In this document: piece by piece, positions 7,384 through 14,603 of the stretch
Layout of the letters: the number at the start of each line of letters is the position of its first letter
How positions within the stretch are numbered: the first letter of the stretch is position 1
From: Butyrivibrio sp.
GTDB taxonomy: Bacteria; Bacillota_A; Clostridia; Lachnospirales; Lachnospiraceae
DNA: 14,603 bases
Reading direction: 5' to 3'
Assembly (NCBI GenBank): GCA_017996845.1
Contig: JAGOGF010000055.1
Coordinates: 1 to 14,603 of the forward strand
Program-made: the position numbers and the translations under genes
Notes under the pieces: generated by a model
What the model was told of the DNA's origin: nothing
Database searches by the model: none
Seen by the model: only the letters and a program-made list of their open reading frames with translations

Positions 7384-8220
7384 TTATCTGACTTTTTTAT
7401 GTTTTTGGGATAGTTCGATGACAAGACTGACTTCTCCTATTCCAAGACCAAGTTCTCTTGCTATGACCATATTGGATTTTCCTGTCTTATGCATTTCCAA
7501 TATCTGTATATTTTGCGAAGCTGTCTCCACAATTCTATCCGTTTCTTCTTTTTTCACGGACTGTACGCTTTTTTCCTTCAAATCCTGCTGTATTTCAGAA
7601 ATCGGAATTTTATTTTCCTTTTCTGCTTTTTTTCCGCTTTCGAAAGTCAGACTCTGTATAACATGTTTTTCTGCATTTGGCTGTTTCCCTGCCGTTTCAG
7701 AAATAAGCGGTTCAAATCTCACATCTTTCATCTTTACAGCCGCTTCCTCAGCTTCTCCGGATTCTTTATTTTCTCTGACAGCCCTGACTTCCTTAGCTGC
7801 AAGTTCTGCGTCTTGTACTGTTCGTTTTACTTCTTCTGCCTTTTTTGCAGCTTCAGTTACTGTACTTGTAAGGCTTTTATGTTTATCATTGAGCATATCA
7901 TACATGAATACCACTTCATCATGATTTTTATGAATATCGTTCAACACAGTTTCCGCGTATTCACTGATAGCATTAATCTTCTCATTCGTAATCCGATCCA
8001 GTCCCCGCTCGGTCTTAACAAGAGCGTCTTCAACCGTATCATCAACCCTGCTTTGAATTTCTTCCTGTGCGTCTTCAATACTGCGCGATACCATATCATG
8101 CACATTTTTTTCCGCAAAGGTTTTGTCCTGATCATTTATTCCCCTGCCGGCAGGTATCAGATATCCTGCCGCTATTGCAATAATCCCGGCAAAAATCAAT
8201 AAGATTTCAGTAATATTCAT
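7384..8220 (-). CDS. membrane-anchored coiled-coil protein with C-terminal HTH-like end (DUF6115/SwrB position)
   Basis: A 278-residue protein with one N-terminal membrane helix (about 3-22, ending YLIPAG). A long charged, mostly helical region follows (about 30-160, with repeated Glu/Lys/Ala runs) that should form coiled coil in the cytoplasm. A variable linker leads to a C-terminal block, ILEMHKTGKSNMVIARELGL then GIGEVSLVIELSQK (about 240-272). That block reads like a small helix-turn-helix (helix, G-K-S turn, IARELGLGIGEV). The same layout, and the slot between the flagellar sigma factor and rpsB, is held in B. subtilis by SwrB/YlxL, which promotes flagellar basal-body maturation; homology is inferred. 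Start: AGGA five bases before the ATG at 8220 favours it over the ATG at 8232 and the GTG at 8241. Confidence 0.75.
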   Translation of the reverse strand: MNITEILLIFAGIIAIAAGYLIPAGRGINDQDKTFAEKNVHDMVSRSIEDAQEEIQSRVDDTVEDALVKTERGLDRITNEKINAISEYAETVLNDIHKNHDEVVFMYDMLNDKHKSLTSTVTEAAKKAEEVKRTVQDAELAAKEVRAVRENKESGEAEEAAVKMKDVRFEPLISETAGKQPNAEKHVIQSLTFESGKKAEKENKIPISEIQQDLKEKSVQSVKKEETDRIVETASQNIQILEMHKTGKSNMVIARELGLGIGEVSLVIELSQKHKKVR

Positions 8221-8252
8221 GTTGTTCCTCATGCTTTCCACATACCTATCGG

Positions 8253-8597
8253 TCAGATCTTGCAGTCAAAACTCGAATCACCTTCTGCACTGATCCGCTT
8301 TCCATCCGATCCGAACAACACAGCTTCTTTAGACTCCGGATGATTTCTTTTACCCGATTGCCCGCCATTTCCACTGTATTCGTTATTTCCTTTTTCCTTG
8401 GCATCAAACTTAAACTGCTGCTCCTGAGTACGCTTCGTTTCAGTCACTGTTGAACCTTTCTGATCAATTTCTTTGGAAAACTGAGCCTGAAAATTAGTCT
8501 GATCAACCTGACCTTTGTTATCCTCATTCTGCTTAATTGTAGAAAAATCTGCCGTTCGCGCGATTGCACCCTGAACATCAATTCTGTTTATCGACAT
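8253..8597 (-). CDS. hypothetical protein of the flagellar operon (114 aa)
   Basis: A small soluble protein with no membrane segment and no domain I can name. The first part, MSINRIDVQGAIARTADFST (1-20), then IKQNEDNK and VDQTNFQAQF, looks ordered. The rest is strongly charged, rich in Lys, Glu, Gln, Gly and Asn, and probably disordered. The style is that of small conserved proteins found next to fapA in Lachnospiraceae flagellar operons, which is a memory-based impression. GAGG eight bases before the ATG at 8597 decides the start over an upstream in-frame codon at 8624. An inverted repeat lies directly upstream. A chaperone or regulatory role is possible but nothing in the sequence shows it. 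Confidence 0.72.
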   Translation of the reverse strand: MSINRIDVQGAIARTADFSTIKQNEDNKGQVDQTNFQAQFSKEIDQKGSTVTETKRTQEQQFKFDAKEKGNNEYSGNGGQSGKRNHPESKEAVLFGSDGKRISAEGDSSFDCKI

Positions 8598-8608
8598 AAA
8601 GCAAACCT

Positions 8609-8662
8609 CATGCTGCTGAAACAAAATATTCAGTCCATAAGCAGGAACCTCGCAGCAGCATG
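8609..8662. repeat. 10-bp inverted repeat before the 114-aa gene
   Basis: CATGCTGCTG (8609-8618) and CAGCAGCATG (8653-8662) are exact inverted copies 34 bases apart. In the minus-strand RNA the 3' arm abuts GAGG, the ribosome binding site of the 114-residue gene, so pairing could affect its translation. The loop holds a second GAGG followed by a two-codon ATG-GAC-TGA (8630-8638). The region lies between the fapA stop and the next gene and has no T run, so it is not an intrinsic terminator. Confidence 0.6.
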
Positions 8663-8697
8663 CATTCCTACTATAAATGGCATTTATCGGCTGAGTA

Positions 8698-10281
8698 TTA
8701 TACGGATGTAATTTTCACTTCACCATCTGCGATCACAAAACGACTGTACTTCACTATATTCTTTATTACCATGGAAAGTTCCCCTATGGATATAACTGTC
8801 CCTGGATATGCATTTTCCATTACAACAACTTCTGCTCTATGACTATCAGAAATCCGATTTTGCAGGATTGTGACCTTTTCCATCTTTTCTTTAATCTCCA
8901 GAACAAGACTCTTATTCAGTTCGATCAGCTGTTGTGCATATTTTACCTGTTCAGGTGTCAGTTTCGCACCATTTTTGAGTTTCTGTTTTATTCCGTCAAT
9001 TGTAGGTTTTATCGTTTCAAGTGTCTTTTTTGCATTCACAATATCATTCTGCAGATTACGCAGTTTCAGCTTGACCTGCGGATCAACACCCACATCAATC
9101 TGCGTACCGACTCCCATTTCAGAGCCAAACGTTCTTGCCGTTATTCTATCTGCTGCAACCACATGGCCTCCGGCAATAAATCCTCTTTTACCTTCCACGC
9201 AGATCTCTTTTCCAGATGAAACCTCAGAATGAATGATTGATTCTGCATTTATATTTCCTCCTGCTGTTACAAATGCATTTTCGATATATTTTGTAACAAC
9301 ATTTCCACCTGCACTGACACTGCCTCTCCCCATACCATTAATTCCGCGTTCCAGGATAATGTCAGCTCCTGCCTCCAGCTGTGCACCTTCTACATTCCCC
9401 TTAACCTGAATATTTCCACCCGCTCTGATCGAGAAGTTTGCAGCAACATCACCACTTACTTCCACACTTCCTTCAAAGTCTACGTTTCCTGTTGATACAT
9501 CTACATTTTTCAATGAAAGTATATTGGAAACAACAACTTTCTCGTCCTGCAGAAGAACATGACCATCCGCATCCGCATATAGTTTAAGCTTATCTTCACT
9601 TACTATGACATTTCTGCCATAATGCAGACTCAGAACCTTTACCGTTCTGGCTCCGATCGGTTCACCATATACATTTTGTCCGGGTTCACCCGGATCCGCG
9701 GGGGTCAGTGTTGCCAGCAGATCCCCTTTGCGACAGTTATTAATCAGATTCAGATGGAAGTAATCAACACTCCCATCTTCTTTCATTGTCGGTCTGGCTC
9801 GCAGATCCGTTATAAATCCATATTCAATAGAAGCATCACTGCCATTTCTCGGTGCCTTCCCCTGTGCAACGACAATTTCTGAACAATACTGTCTTTTCTG
9901 AAAAAAAGCTTCTATATTTGTCTGACAGATTCCAAATTTAATTTTTTTAAAGAAAAGGTCTTTAATAAATTCATCTTCTGTCATTAACTCTCCGCCTTCG
10001 GCAGGTGGATAAAAAAAAGCTGTCGCATGCATACGGTCAGCAGAAATATCCAATTTATAAGATTCCCTCTCAGGTCTGATTTGGTTGGTTGTAAAAATGC
10101 CTATTTCACCACCGGCATTTTTAAAAGCATTTGCTACTGCTATTGCATCATATTGAATTTTATGCAAATTAAGATATTCCAGAACAATGTCAAGTCTTAC
10201 CGGGGTTCCCCCATCGTCCGGTGGATAAACTCTAATCCCGGTTCCCTGCTGCGTTGTAACAAGCTGAAAGTACCCATTCAT
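8698..10281 (-). CDS. fapA: FapA family protein (DUF342), flagellar operon
   Basis: A 527-residue DUF342/FapA protein. The N-terminal part (about 1-170) is a mixed domain. The middle (about 200-370) is a glycine-rich repeat with strands such as AGGNIQVKGNVEGAQLEAGA and SAGGNVVTKY, the pattern of a right-handed parallel beta-helix. A helical, probably coiled-coil stretch follows (about 380-460, LKLRNLQNDIVNAKKTL and on), then a beta-rich C-terminal domain. Members of this family sit in flagellar operons of clostridia; Vibrio FapA has been linked to flagellation and glucose signalling. The molecular role here is not known. The ATG at 10281 has GGGAG eight bases upstream. A GTG at 10332 overlaps the fliA stop (GTGA) but lacks a good ribosome binding site. 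Confidence 0.9.
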   Translation of the reverse strand: MNGYFQLVTTQQGTGIRVYPPDDGGTPVRLDIVLEYLNLHKIQYDAIAVANAFKNAGGEIGIFTTNQIRPERESYKLDISADRMHATAFFYPPAEGGELMTEDEFIKDLFFKKIKFGICQTNIEAFFQKRQYCSEIVVAQGKAPRNGSDASIEYGFITDLRARPTMKEDGSVDYFHLNLINNCRKGDLLATLTPADPGEPGQNVYGEPIGARTVKVLSLHYGRNVIVSEDKLKLYADADGHVLLQDEKVVVSNILSLKNVDVSTGNVDFEGSVEVSGDVAANFSIRAGGNIQVKGNVEGAQLEAGADIILERGINGMGRGSVSAGGNVVTKYIENAFVTAGGNINAESIIHSEVSSGKEICVEGKRGFIAGGHVVAADRITARTFGSEMGVGTQIDVGVDPQVKLKLRNLQNDIVNAKKTLETIKPTIDGIKQKLKNGAKLTPEQVKYAQQLIELNKSLVLEIKEKMEKVTILQNRISDSHRAEVVVMENAYPGTVISIGELSMVIKNIVKYSRFVIADGEVKITSV

Positions 10282-10328
10282 ATTTTTCTCTCCCACCCAA
10301 TACAGTACTCTAAAAAATCCTGGCAGAT

Positions 10329-11099
10329 TCACTCTCTGTCTGTCAGGATTCCCATGTATTTCCCAATCTTCTGTTTCATTTTCTGCAATGCTCTTGTATG
10401 AAGCTGTGATATCCGTGATTCTGAAACTTCCATCACATTACTGATTTCTTTTAAAGTAAGTTCTTCATAATAATATAACAAAATGACTTTTCTTTCTTTT
10501 TCTGTCAGAAGCTGTAAAGCCTCTTCCAGCTTTTTTTTCAATTCCTGCTTTTCAACAACTTCTTCCGGTCGTTCAAAATGCTCATTTCCTGATGAATCCT
10601 CCGGTATATCGCTTCCCTGCTCCATGAACTCGTTCAGAGATACAATATTCGTTACTTTCATCTGCCCCTGCCAGTTCAAATATTCATCTTCAGAAATATT
10701 CATTCTGGCTGCAATTTCAGCATCTGTTGCCACATGACCGCTTTCGGCCTCAATTTCTCTGATTGCGATATCTATCTTTTTCTGTCTGTCACGCACGGTT
10801 CTCGGAATCCAGTCCATCTTTCGTATCTGATCAAGAATGGATCCTCGGATTCTGAGGCTTGCATATGTTTCAAACTTTACATCCTTCAAGGTATCAAATT
10901 TATCTATGGCATCAATCAATCCAAAAATTCCATATCCGACAAGGTCATCATATTCTACGTTAAAGCCAAGATACATACTGAGTCTTCCGGCAACCAGTTT
11001 CACAAGCGGCGCATATTCCAATATCAATTTTTCTCTTATCGGGACGGACTTTTCTTTTTCATATTCTTTCCATAATTTATTCCTGGCTGTTTCATCCAT
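10329..11099 (-). CDS. fliA: flagellar sigma factor sigma-28 (FliA/SigD)
   Basis: This is the flagellar and motility RNA polymerase sigma factor, 256 residues, which directs transcription of late genes such as flagellin and chemotaxis genes. Region 2 (about 25-100) has EYDDLVGYGIFGLIDAIDKFD and KFETYASLRIRGSILDQIR, the core-binding and -10 recognition part. Region 3 follows with RDRQKKIDIAIREIEAE. Region 4 (about 205-250) carries the -35 HTH (LTLKEISNVMEVSESRISQLHTRALQKMKQKI). GGAG about ten bases before the ATG supports the start. Its place after cheD and before fapA and rpsB matches sigD in B. subtilis. It could be controlled by an anti-sigma factor FlgM, not in this window. Confidence 0.97.
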   Translation of the reverse strand: MDETARNKLWKEYEKEKSVPIREKLILEYAPLVKLVAGRLSMYLGFNVEYDDLVGYGIFGLIDAIDKFDTLKDVKFETYASLRIRGSILDQIRKMDWIPRTVRDRQKKIDIAIREIEAESGHVATDAEIAARMNISEDEYLNWQGQMKVTNIVSLNEFMEQGSDIPEDSSGNEHFERPEEVVEKQELKKKLEEALQLLTEKERKVILLYYYEELTLKEISNVMEVSESRISQLHTRALQKMKQKIGKYMGILTDRE

Positions 11100-11129
11100 A
11101 ACAGGCTATCTCCAGACTCACCCCGCCAC

Positions 11130-11504
11130 TCATCCATGAGCCGCAGAATGATTATTTCCGGGTTCAGTCCCGGTCTGATTCTGATCCTGTGCATCCTGCA
11201 TTGTATTCAACGCATCTTGCTTTTCCTGCGCTTTTTTCTGAAGTTCTTTCTCATAATTAGTCTTTTCAAAATATTCTATCATTTTTTCAAGAATCAATCC
11301 AATAATCAGAAACAGCACCATCGTTCCAAGCACAATCACGAGCCATCTGGCAATTGGATATCTCTGCAGATAAGTATATATTGCAACTACAGCAGTTGCT
11401 GAGAGCATAATAATCGGTGCAATCAATCTACTGTTTACATCGACTCCGTTTTTAACGCTTTTTTTAACATTTTTCTTAACAGGTTTCTTCTCTTTGGCAC
11501 TCAT
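11130..11504 (-). CDS. hypothetical two-helix membrane protein between cheD and fliA
   Basis: A 124-residue protein not recognised by me. The N-terminus is very basic (KKPVKKNVKKSVKNG), followed by two membrane helices: IAPIIMLSATAVVAIYTYL (28-46) and WLVIVLGTMVLFLIIGLILE (about 54-73). A short cytoplasmic charged helix (YFEKTNYEKELQKKAQEKQD) and a Gln/Asn-rich polar tail ending in HG come after. The ATG overlaps the cheD TGA by four bases (ATGA at 11501-11504), so it is translationally coupled to cheD, and fliA follows after 30 bases. That points to motility or chemotaxis. The topology suggests both ends face the cytoplasm, but this is inferred. Confidence 0.8.
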   Translation of the reverse strand: MSAKEKKPVKKNVKKSVKNGVDVNSRLIAPIIMLSATAVVAIYTYLQRYPIARWLVIVLGTMVLFLIIGLILEKMIEYFEKTNYEKELQKKAQEKQDALNTMQDAQDQNQTGTEPGNNHSAAHG

Positions 11505-11986
11505 ATTACTTTTTCCGGCTTTCCGACCGCTCTGATTACAAAATCTCCAGTCTCTGGATAAAAAATAACCGTTCTACCGTATGAATTCCCTGTATCCTGT
11601 GCTAAAACCCGAATATTCATTTCTTTTAGTACTTTCAGGGTAGATTCCACATTACGATCGCCTACCCGCATCGCCTGATTTGTATTTTGAAACGCAAACA
11701 TCTGCGCTCCACCTGCAATTTTGGCTACCAGTCTGTCGCGTGACGCTCCTTTTGCCACAATAAGCCGGACAAGTTCTATTATTCCAGTATCCGCAAACTT
11801 TGGAATATTGGAACTGTTCCTGATTTCATGCGAATCTGGCAACATAATATGAGCAAGTCCACCGATTTTGGTATTTGGATCGCGAATTGCTATGCCAACG
11901 CAGGAACCAAGTCCCAAAGTAGTAATTCCATCAGGACTTACGCAAATATTCAGATCAGCCATGCCAACCTTAATGATCTGTCCCAT
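11501..11986 (-). CDS. cheD: chemoreceptor glutamine deamidase CheD
   Basis: CheD, 161 residues, converts specific glutamines of methyl-accepting chemoreceptors to glutamate and also binds CheC to raise its CheY-P phosphatase activity. The active-site cysteine is C29 in GLGSCVGI, and H46 in AHIMLPDS fits the catalytic histidine. A threonine (T22 or T23) precedes the loop. Later GGAQMF and the strand FVIRAVGKPEK complete the fold. The length is that of the family. AGGAG nine bases before the ATG supports the start. It directly follows cheC and overlaps the next gene by four bases. Confidence 0.97.
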   Translation of the reverse strand: MGQIIKVGMADLNICVSPDGITTLGLGSCVGIAIRDPNTKIGGLAHIMLPDSHEIRNSSNIPKFADTGIIELVRLIVAKGASRDRLVAKIAGGAQMFAFQNTNQAMRVGDRNVESTLKVLKEMNIRVLAQDTGNSYGRTVIFYPETGDFVIRAVGKPEKVI

Positions 11987-12011
11987 GCTTTTCGGCTCCT
12001 ATCGTCAACTT

Positions 12012-12632
12012 TTATACCCCACTTATCCCAAGCGATTCAAGTATCTTTTTATATCCTTCCAAATCAGGTAACAAAATAAAATACCCGCTTAACTTTATTT
12101 CATCAAAAAATTGAGTTTCTATCATGAGAATCTTATCCCCCATCATACCAAACTCGATTGCGGGTACACTCAGGATTGCACCTGCCATATCAACTGTCAC
12201 ATATGGAATAGACGGAATCATTTTCAGATTTGTCATCGTAGAAAGAGAATTCAAATAGGAACCTGTAATAATATTCCCTACTTCCTTTAATGCAGAAAGT
12301 TCTATCTCAGAGAACTCCTGACTGGTACTGTTCTGCATCAGAAGCCTGTTTACAAGATGTCTTGCTTCCTGTAATCCAACCAGAAACATGATGCTCCCGT
12401 CAATGTCTCCCTCTACACTCAGGTAGATGCCGGCCATAATCTGATCGGCACCCCCCATCATATCTCCAACATCTTTAAAATCAAGAAGTCTTACCTGTGG
12501 AACAGACATGTCAACCTTACAGTTCAACATCTGTGCCAAAGCTGTTGTTGCATTACCGGCTCCTATATTTCCCAGTTCTCTCAAAACATCAAAATATTGC
12601 TTAGACAAATCATCCAGATCCATTGCACTCAC
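12012..12632 (-). CDS. cheC: CheY-P phosphatase CheC
   Basis: CheC removes phosphate from CheY-P and partners with CheD in Bacillus-type adaptation. It has two phosphatase motifs of the form D/S-x3-E-x2-N with a proline 23 residues after the asparagine: D15-E19-N22 with P45, and S113-E117-N120 with P143. Both are intact. The start is a GTG at 12632, giving 206 residues (B. subtilis CheC is about 209), because GGAGG lies about seven bases before it. The ATG at 12623 is sixteen bases from that site, too far. An open frame continues upstream over the end of cheW, but its sequence is not CheC-like. It is 43 bases downstream of cheW and 25 upstream of cheD. Confidence 0.95.
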   Translation of the reverse strand: MSAMDLDDLSKQYFDVLRELGNIGAGNATTALAQMLNCKVDMSVPQVRLLDFKDVGDMMGGADQIMAGIYLSVEGDIDGSIMFLVGLQEARHLVNRLLMQNSTSQEFSEIELSALKEVGNIITGSYLNSLSTMTNLKMIPSIPYVTVDMAGAILSVPAIEFGMMGDKILMIETQFFDEIKLSGYFILLPDLEGYKKILESLGISGV

Positions 12633-12675
12633 AATTTTCCCTCCTTCATCATTAACAGTAACAGAAGAAGATGCT

Positions 12676-13164
12676 TCAGTCTTTCTTATCCTTTTTATCC
12701 TTGGTATCCATTTCAAGTGTGGAAAGATCCAGAATCGAAACCAGGCCACCCTCATATTTCCCTACACCACTGATAAAGCTATTGCCGTTTTTCTGATTTT
12801 TGTCATCATAACGCATTTTCTCGACATTAGAAGAACTAAGGGTAAGAACCTGATTAACCTGATCGACAATAATACCGATTAAGTCACCGCTTTCCAAGCG
12901 CAAAATTATAATACGACTCTTAGATGTAATATTATCTTCTTCAATTCCCATTTTTAGTCTGATACTCATAACCGGAACGATTTCACCTCGAATGTTAATC
13001 ACACCCTTCAGGAAATGCTCTACTTTTGGTACCCTTGTAATCTGCTGCATTCTGACAATGTTATCAATAAACTTAATATCTATTCCATACTGCTCTTCAC
13101 CAAGTTTTATTACAATATATTGAGTCAGTTCTCCGACATCCTCTTTTTTCCTAAGCTCATCCAT
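12676..13164 (-). CDS. cheW: chemotaxis coupling protein CheW
   Basis: CheW, 162 residues, couples methyl-accepting receptors to CheA at the polar array. The whole protein is one CheW domain of two SH3-like barrels. It has the classic YGIDIKFIDNIVR, the segment RVPKVEHFLKGVINIRGEIVPV (about 44-65), and DLIGIIVDQVNQVLTL. A basic/acidic tail (KDKKDKKD) extends past the domain and is unlikely to be structured. The region before the ATG has AAGGGTGAACGGAT, a moderate ribosome binding site. It follows cheA by about 50 bases and precedes cheC, the order found in B. subtilis. FliN/CheV-type proteins have different layouts, so CheW is secure. Confidence 0.97.
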   Translation of the reverse strand: MDELRKKEDVGELTQYIVIKLGEEQYGIDIKFIDNIVRMQQITRVPKVEHFLKGVINIRGEIVPVMSIRLKMGIEEDNITSKSRIIILRLESGDLIGIIVDQVNQVLTLSSSNVEKMRYDDKNQKNGNSFISGVGKYEGGLVSILDLSTLEMDTKDKKDKKD

Positions 13165-13214
13165 ATCCGTTCACCCTTTCTTCAAAGCAGTTATCATGCA
13201 TCTGATCAGTAGTT

Positions 13215-14603
13215 TCATACCAACGCATTCGTATCAAGAATCAAGGCAATTTCGCCATCCCCCAGGATTGTTGCACCGCTTATAAATTTGCATTTATTAA
13301 TATATTTGCCCAGCGGTTTGATAACAATTTCCTGCTGTCCCATAAGTTCATCAATAACCAGCCCAACCAACTGTTCACCCTTCTTGACAATTACTACAAC
13401 AAGATCTTCTCCCGGTAATTTCTTGCTCTCAACGTCAAGAACATTATTCATCCGCACAAGTCTTGTAACACTGCCTCGAAGATTGATCACCTCTTTGTTG
13501 GATACCAGTTTGATATCTGTTGGCGGAATATTTTCAATGCTCTGAATAGAATCCAGCGGAATCGCGTATTTTTCTCCACCGATCACAACCATCAGTGCCT
13601 GAATGATTGCAAGTGTAAGCGGCAAACGAATTGTCCATGTAGAACCAACTCCAAGTTTCGTCTTAACATCAACTTCGCCGCTAAGAGATTCCACCTTGGA
13701 CCGGACAACATCAAGGCCTACTCCACGTCCTGATATTTCTGATACCTGCTGAGCCGTCGAAAATCCGGGATGGAACAATAACTCCACACACTGCTTCTCC
13801 GTAAGTGATTCTGCCTGTTCACGCGTAACAATACCTTTTTCGATTGCTTTCTGCTTAACAACCTTTGCATCTATTCCGTTACCATCATCTCCAACTTCAA
13901 TAACAACGCTGTTGCCATCCTGATAAGCATGCAGGAATATCTGGCCAACCGCCGGCTTCCCCCTTTGTGCACGAACCTCAGAGGTTTCAATTCCATGGTC
14001 TGCACTGTTTCTGAGCAAATGCATCAGCGGATCACCAATTTCATCTACTACCGTACGGTCCATCTCTGTATCTTCACCTGTCATCGTCAGTTCCATTTTT
14101 TTACCAAGGCTCTTATTCAGATCCCGGATCATTCTGGGGAACTTCTGTAAAACGCTTTCGATTGGCACCATTCTAACCTTCATGACAGACTCATGCAGAT
14201 TGGTGGTAACACTTTCCAGATATTCAATCTGCTCATCAACAGCGCTGTTTGTGACACCGGATGAATTAGCAGATGATATCAGGGAATTTTTGGCAATAAT
14301 AAGCTCACTCACCAGATTCATAAGAATATCCAGCTTCTCAATATCAACGCGGACTGTACGATTTACAACCGGTTTACCAACTGGTTTCTTACTTCCCGAT
14401 GCTGCCGGTGCAACAGCAGGTGCAGCTGTCGCAGACGTTCCTGCCTGCTCCTGTTGTACAGAAACAGCAGATGGTTGAGCCGATATGGCATATGCTTCTC
14501 TGTCTTCTGTCAACTTGGCATTATAGATATCAAATTCGCCTATTTCTACTGACTCAATCTCAGAAACATTTCTGGCAATATCTGCAACCTTGTCCATATC
14601 AGC
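13215..14603 (-). CDS. cheA: chemotaxis histidine kinase CheA (5' end beyond the window)
   Basis: The visible part has 462 residues, with the C-terminus of P2, an Ala/Pro-rich linker (about 45-75), and domains P3, P4 and P5. The P1 phosphotransfer histidine and most of P2 lie past the right edge, so an internal ATG at 14597 is not the real start. The P3 dimerisation helix is about 80-160. The P4 ATPase has the N box HLLRNSADHG (about 195-204), DDGNGID (G1), GRGVGLDVV (G2) and GVGST. The CheW-like P5 fills the last 130 residues, ending GDGEIALILDTNALV. CheA autophosphorylates in response to receptors and passes phosphate to CheY and CheB. It is the most upstream visible gene of the che operon and ends with TGA about 50 bases before cheW. 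Confidence 0.97.
   Translation of the reverse strand, partial: ADMDKVADIARNVSEIESVEIGEFDIYNAKLTEDREAYAISAQPSAVSVQQEQAGTSATAAPAVAPAASGSKKPVGKPVVNRTVRVDIEKLDILMNLVSELIIAKNSLISSANSSGVTNSAVDEQIEYLESVTTNLHESVMKVRMVPIESVLQKFPRMIRDLNKSLGKKMELTMTGEDTEMDRTVVDEIGDPLMHLLRNSADHGIETSEVRAQRGKPAVGQIFLHAYQDGNSVVIEVGDDGNGIDAKVVKQKAIEKGIVTREQAESLTEKQCVELLFHPGFSTAQQVSEISGRGVGLDVVRSKVESLSGEVDVKTKLGVGSTWTIRLPLTLAIIQALMVVIGGEKYAIPLDSIQSIENIPPTDIKLVSNKEVINLRGSVTRLVRMNNVLDVESKKLPGEDLVVVIVKKGEQLVGLVIDELMGQQEIVIKPLGKYINKCKFISGATILGDGEIALILDTNALV

Noticed and set aside
10282..10332. Longer FapA start overlapping the fliA stop
   Set aside because: A GTG with GTGA overlap is possible but has no good ribosome binding site, whereas the ATG at 10281 has GGGAG eight bases upstream.
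12633..12755. N-terminal extension of CheC into cheW
   Set aside because: The extra residues (MRVAWFRFWIF and on) overlap the cheW coding end in another frame and do not look like CheC; the ribosome binding site favours 12632.
6739..14603. Defence island or mobile element hidden in the unknown genes
   Set aside because: All unknown proteins are small, collinear with the che/fla operon and closely spaced; no integrase, transposase, nuclease or toxin motifs are visible.

Overview
This window reads as a stretch of a flagellated, low-to-mid GC Bacillota chromosome, most likely a Lachnospiraceae-type clostridium. The evidence is the gene order cheA-cheW-cheC-cheD-x-fliA-fapA-x-x-x-rpsB-tsf. It is an expanded version of the B. 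subtilis fla/che operon end (cheA-cheW-cheC-cheD-sigD-swrB-rpsB-tsf), with extra small proteins inserted as in gut clostridia. The family placement is inferred from memory of gene order and protein style, not from a search. Every gene I can support is on the minus strand, so transcription runs from right to left.

Right part (about 14603 to 6739): the distal end of a flagellar/chemotaxis operon. It holds the 5'-truncated cheA, then cheW, cheC, cheD, a two-helix membrane protein, the flagellar sigma factor fliA/sigD, fapA (DUF342), a 114-residue unknown, a membrane-anchored coiled-coil protein with a C-terminal helix-turn-helix-like end (position of SwrB/YlxL), and a membrane protein resembling the non-catalytic part of MltG. 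Gaps are short and there is one ATGA stop/start overlap, which suggests one transcript. A hairpin at 6677-6708 probably ends it.

Middle (6708 to 4661): a promoter overlapping that hairpin, a leader of about 175 nt with nested hairpins, then rpsB and tsf and a good intrinsic terminator. This is a translation operon, and the leader may be an S2-type autoregulatory element.

Left part (4660 to 1): minC-minD-minE, the division-site selection operon, with its own candidate promoter and a strong terminator. A CtpE-like P-type cation ATPase follows; its last codons run into a 16-bp tandem repeat array that reaches the left edge of the window.

No mobile element, CRISPR, tRNA, rRNA or defence system is visible. 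Most of the window is conserved housekeeping and motility DNA. The parts worth a second look are the repeat array over the ATPase stop codon, the rpsB leader, and the four poorly characterised proteins in the che/fla operon tail.
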